From positions 1 to 22,382 of the forward strand of contig NW_004087469.1 of the NCBI RefSeq assembly GCF_000220395.1: a stretch of 22,382 nt of DNA, in the 5' to 3' direction. The stretch is from Ichthyophthirius multifiliis. Taxonomy: Eukaryota; Ciliophora; Oligohymenophorea; Hymenostomatida. Below, piece by piece: positions 21,499-22,382 of this stretch (positions are counted from its first letter, which is position 1; each line of letters starts with the position of its first letter). The position numbers were made by a program, and so were the translations under genes. The notes under the pieces were generated by a model that saw nothing but the letters and a program-made list of their open reading frames with translations, had not been told where the DNA came from and made no database searches.

Positions 21499-22382
21499 TC
21501 ATTATCTTCTATCTAACAAATATTACATAAAAGGAATGCCTATTGGAACTTAATTCATATATTAAATATAATTTTCTCCAAAGAAATTAACCAAAATAAT
21601 TTCTTCATAATCAATTCTATCTAAAAAAAACTTATATAACACCACCATATATGCCAATAAACAAATCGGATTTCCTAAAACTACCTATTACCCTATAGAA
21701 TACAAAAAAAACCTAAATAACTTGGATGCCTAACAATAGAATAAATTCCATGTGTAACTAATACATGATTATTTGATTTCTATGTTTAAATTATATGATG
21801 AAAATTATTTTTTGCAATAATAAAAGCACCTATTCTAAAAAAATGTCCTAACAAACATATAATACTTCCAAAAATAATTAAATGTATATTATCCTAATTT
21901 ATTATTTTTATATATATGAATTTTTATGTAAAATTTTTTTACATGTAAAAAAATTTAAAAATATTATGTCCCTAAAAAATATTCAAATAAAGCACAAAAA
22001 ATAGCTATATTATATGAAAATGAATGATTTATTAAAAAACTTCCCCACTTTAATTCTTTTGGATGGCAAAAAAGTACAAATAAAAATTCTCCATAATGAA
22101 ATATCATAGCTTGTAATAAATAAATATATATTGAATATATGTGACCTTATACTAACTCATATATTGATATGAATGTTATTATTCCAAAAATATATGATTA
22201 TAAGAAGTATTTAAAATATTAAATAAATGATTATAATTAAGAAATCTAAAATTTATTTATAGAATTTTTTATATATATATATATAAATAATTATATATAC
22301 AGATATATATATATATATATATATATATTTTACTTTTTTTTTAAATATTAAATATATTAAGATAAATATTATTGTGCTTTAA
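21499..22382 (-). CDS. ICMT: Isoprenylcysteine carboxyl methyltransferase (ICMT/Ste14), 5' end outside window
   Basis: Membrane enzyme that methylates the carboxyl group of prenylated C-terminal cysteines using S-adenosylmethionine, normally in the ER. Exons: likely 22382-22334 (partial, STIIFILIYLIFKKK), then 22245-21943 and 21893-21499 (TGA); introns of 88 and 49 bp, phase 0. Hallmarks: FHYGEFLFVLFCHP, SFLINHSFSYN, NFHH, VTHGIYSIVRHPSYLG and RIDYEEIILVNFFGENY. The RHPSY motif and the downstream Glu-Glu pair are the family's cofactor-binding and catalytic signature. The frame jumps by one base at an A8 run (21704-21711 plus; T8 on the coding strand), between SYLGFF and YSIGQQVVLGNP; homologous spacing predicts one more T. 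The first listed exon is weak, and the true start is probably just outside the window. Confidence 0.88.

Overview
The window reads as nuclear (probably macronuclear) DNA of an oligohymenophorean ciliate, close in style to Ichthyophthirius or Tetrahymena. I infer this from three things: it is extremely AT-rich, its conserved proteins only read through when TAA and TAG are glutamine, and every complete gene ends in TGA. Introns are short and AT-rich (about 40-480 bp, GT..AG). No species is proven, and no mobile element, tRNA, rRNA, CRISPR array or virus-like element was seen.

Layout. Minus strand 1-8069: the first ~2,540 codons of an axonemal dynein heavy chain, tail to AAA3, best matched to DNAH10 (inner arm I1/f beta chain); its C-terminal part lies beyond position 1. 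Plus strand 8551-10152: a PTEN/tensin-type phosphatase plus C2 protein, divergent from the dynein. Minus 10733-12452: an unrecognised ~380-residue protein with a predicted N-terminal dual-acylation signal. 12453-14098: very AT-rich DNA with one doubtful Lys/Asn-rich coding stretch. Plus 14099-14798: a small four-helix membrane protein resembling AGTRAP. Then three tandem minus-strand genes: a ZNHIT2-like HIT zinc-finger protein (15216-16658), a full ABCA-type transporter (16759-21367), and an isoprenylcysteine carboxyl methyltransferase (21499 to past the window end).

Exon junctions were placed by homology and checked by codon phase. The ABCA, ZNHIT2 and AGTRAP-like models close perfectly. 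Four genes need a one-base frame change: the dynein, the phosphatase, the acylated protein and the methyltransferase. Each lies in or beside a homopolymer run (G7, A6, T7, A8 on the plus strand). The simplest reading is consensus errors in the assembly, not four broken genes.

The genes are not an evident functional operon. The dynein serves cilia; the phosphatase, the acylated protein, the AGTRAP-like protein, the transporter and the methyltransferase all act at membranes; ZNHIT2 family members are assembly factors. No clearly new system emerged. The best leads are the unrecognised acylated protein, a phosphatase that keeps its Cys-x5-Arg loop but seems to lack the general-acid Asp, and a compact ABCA without the usual large extracellular loops.
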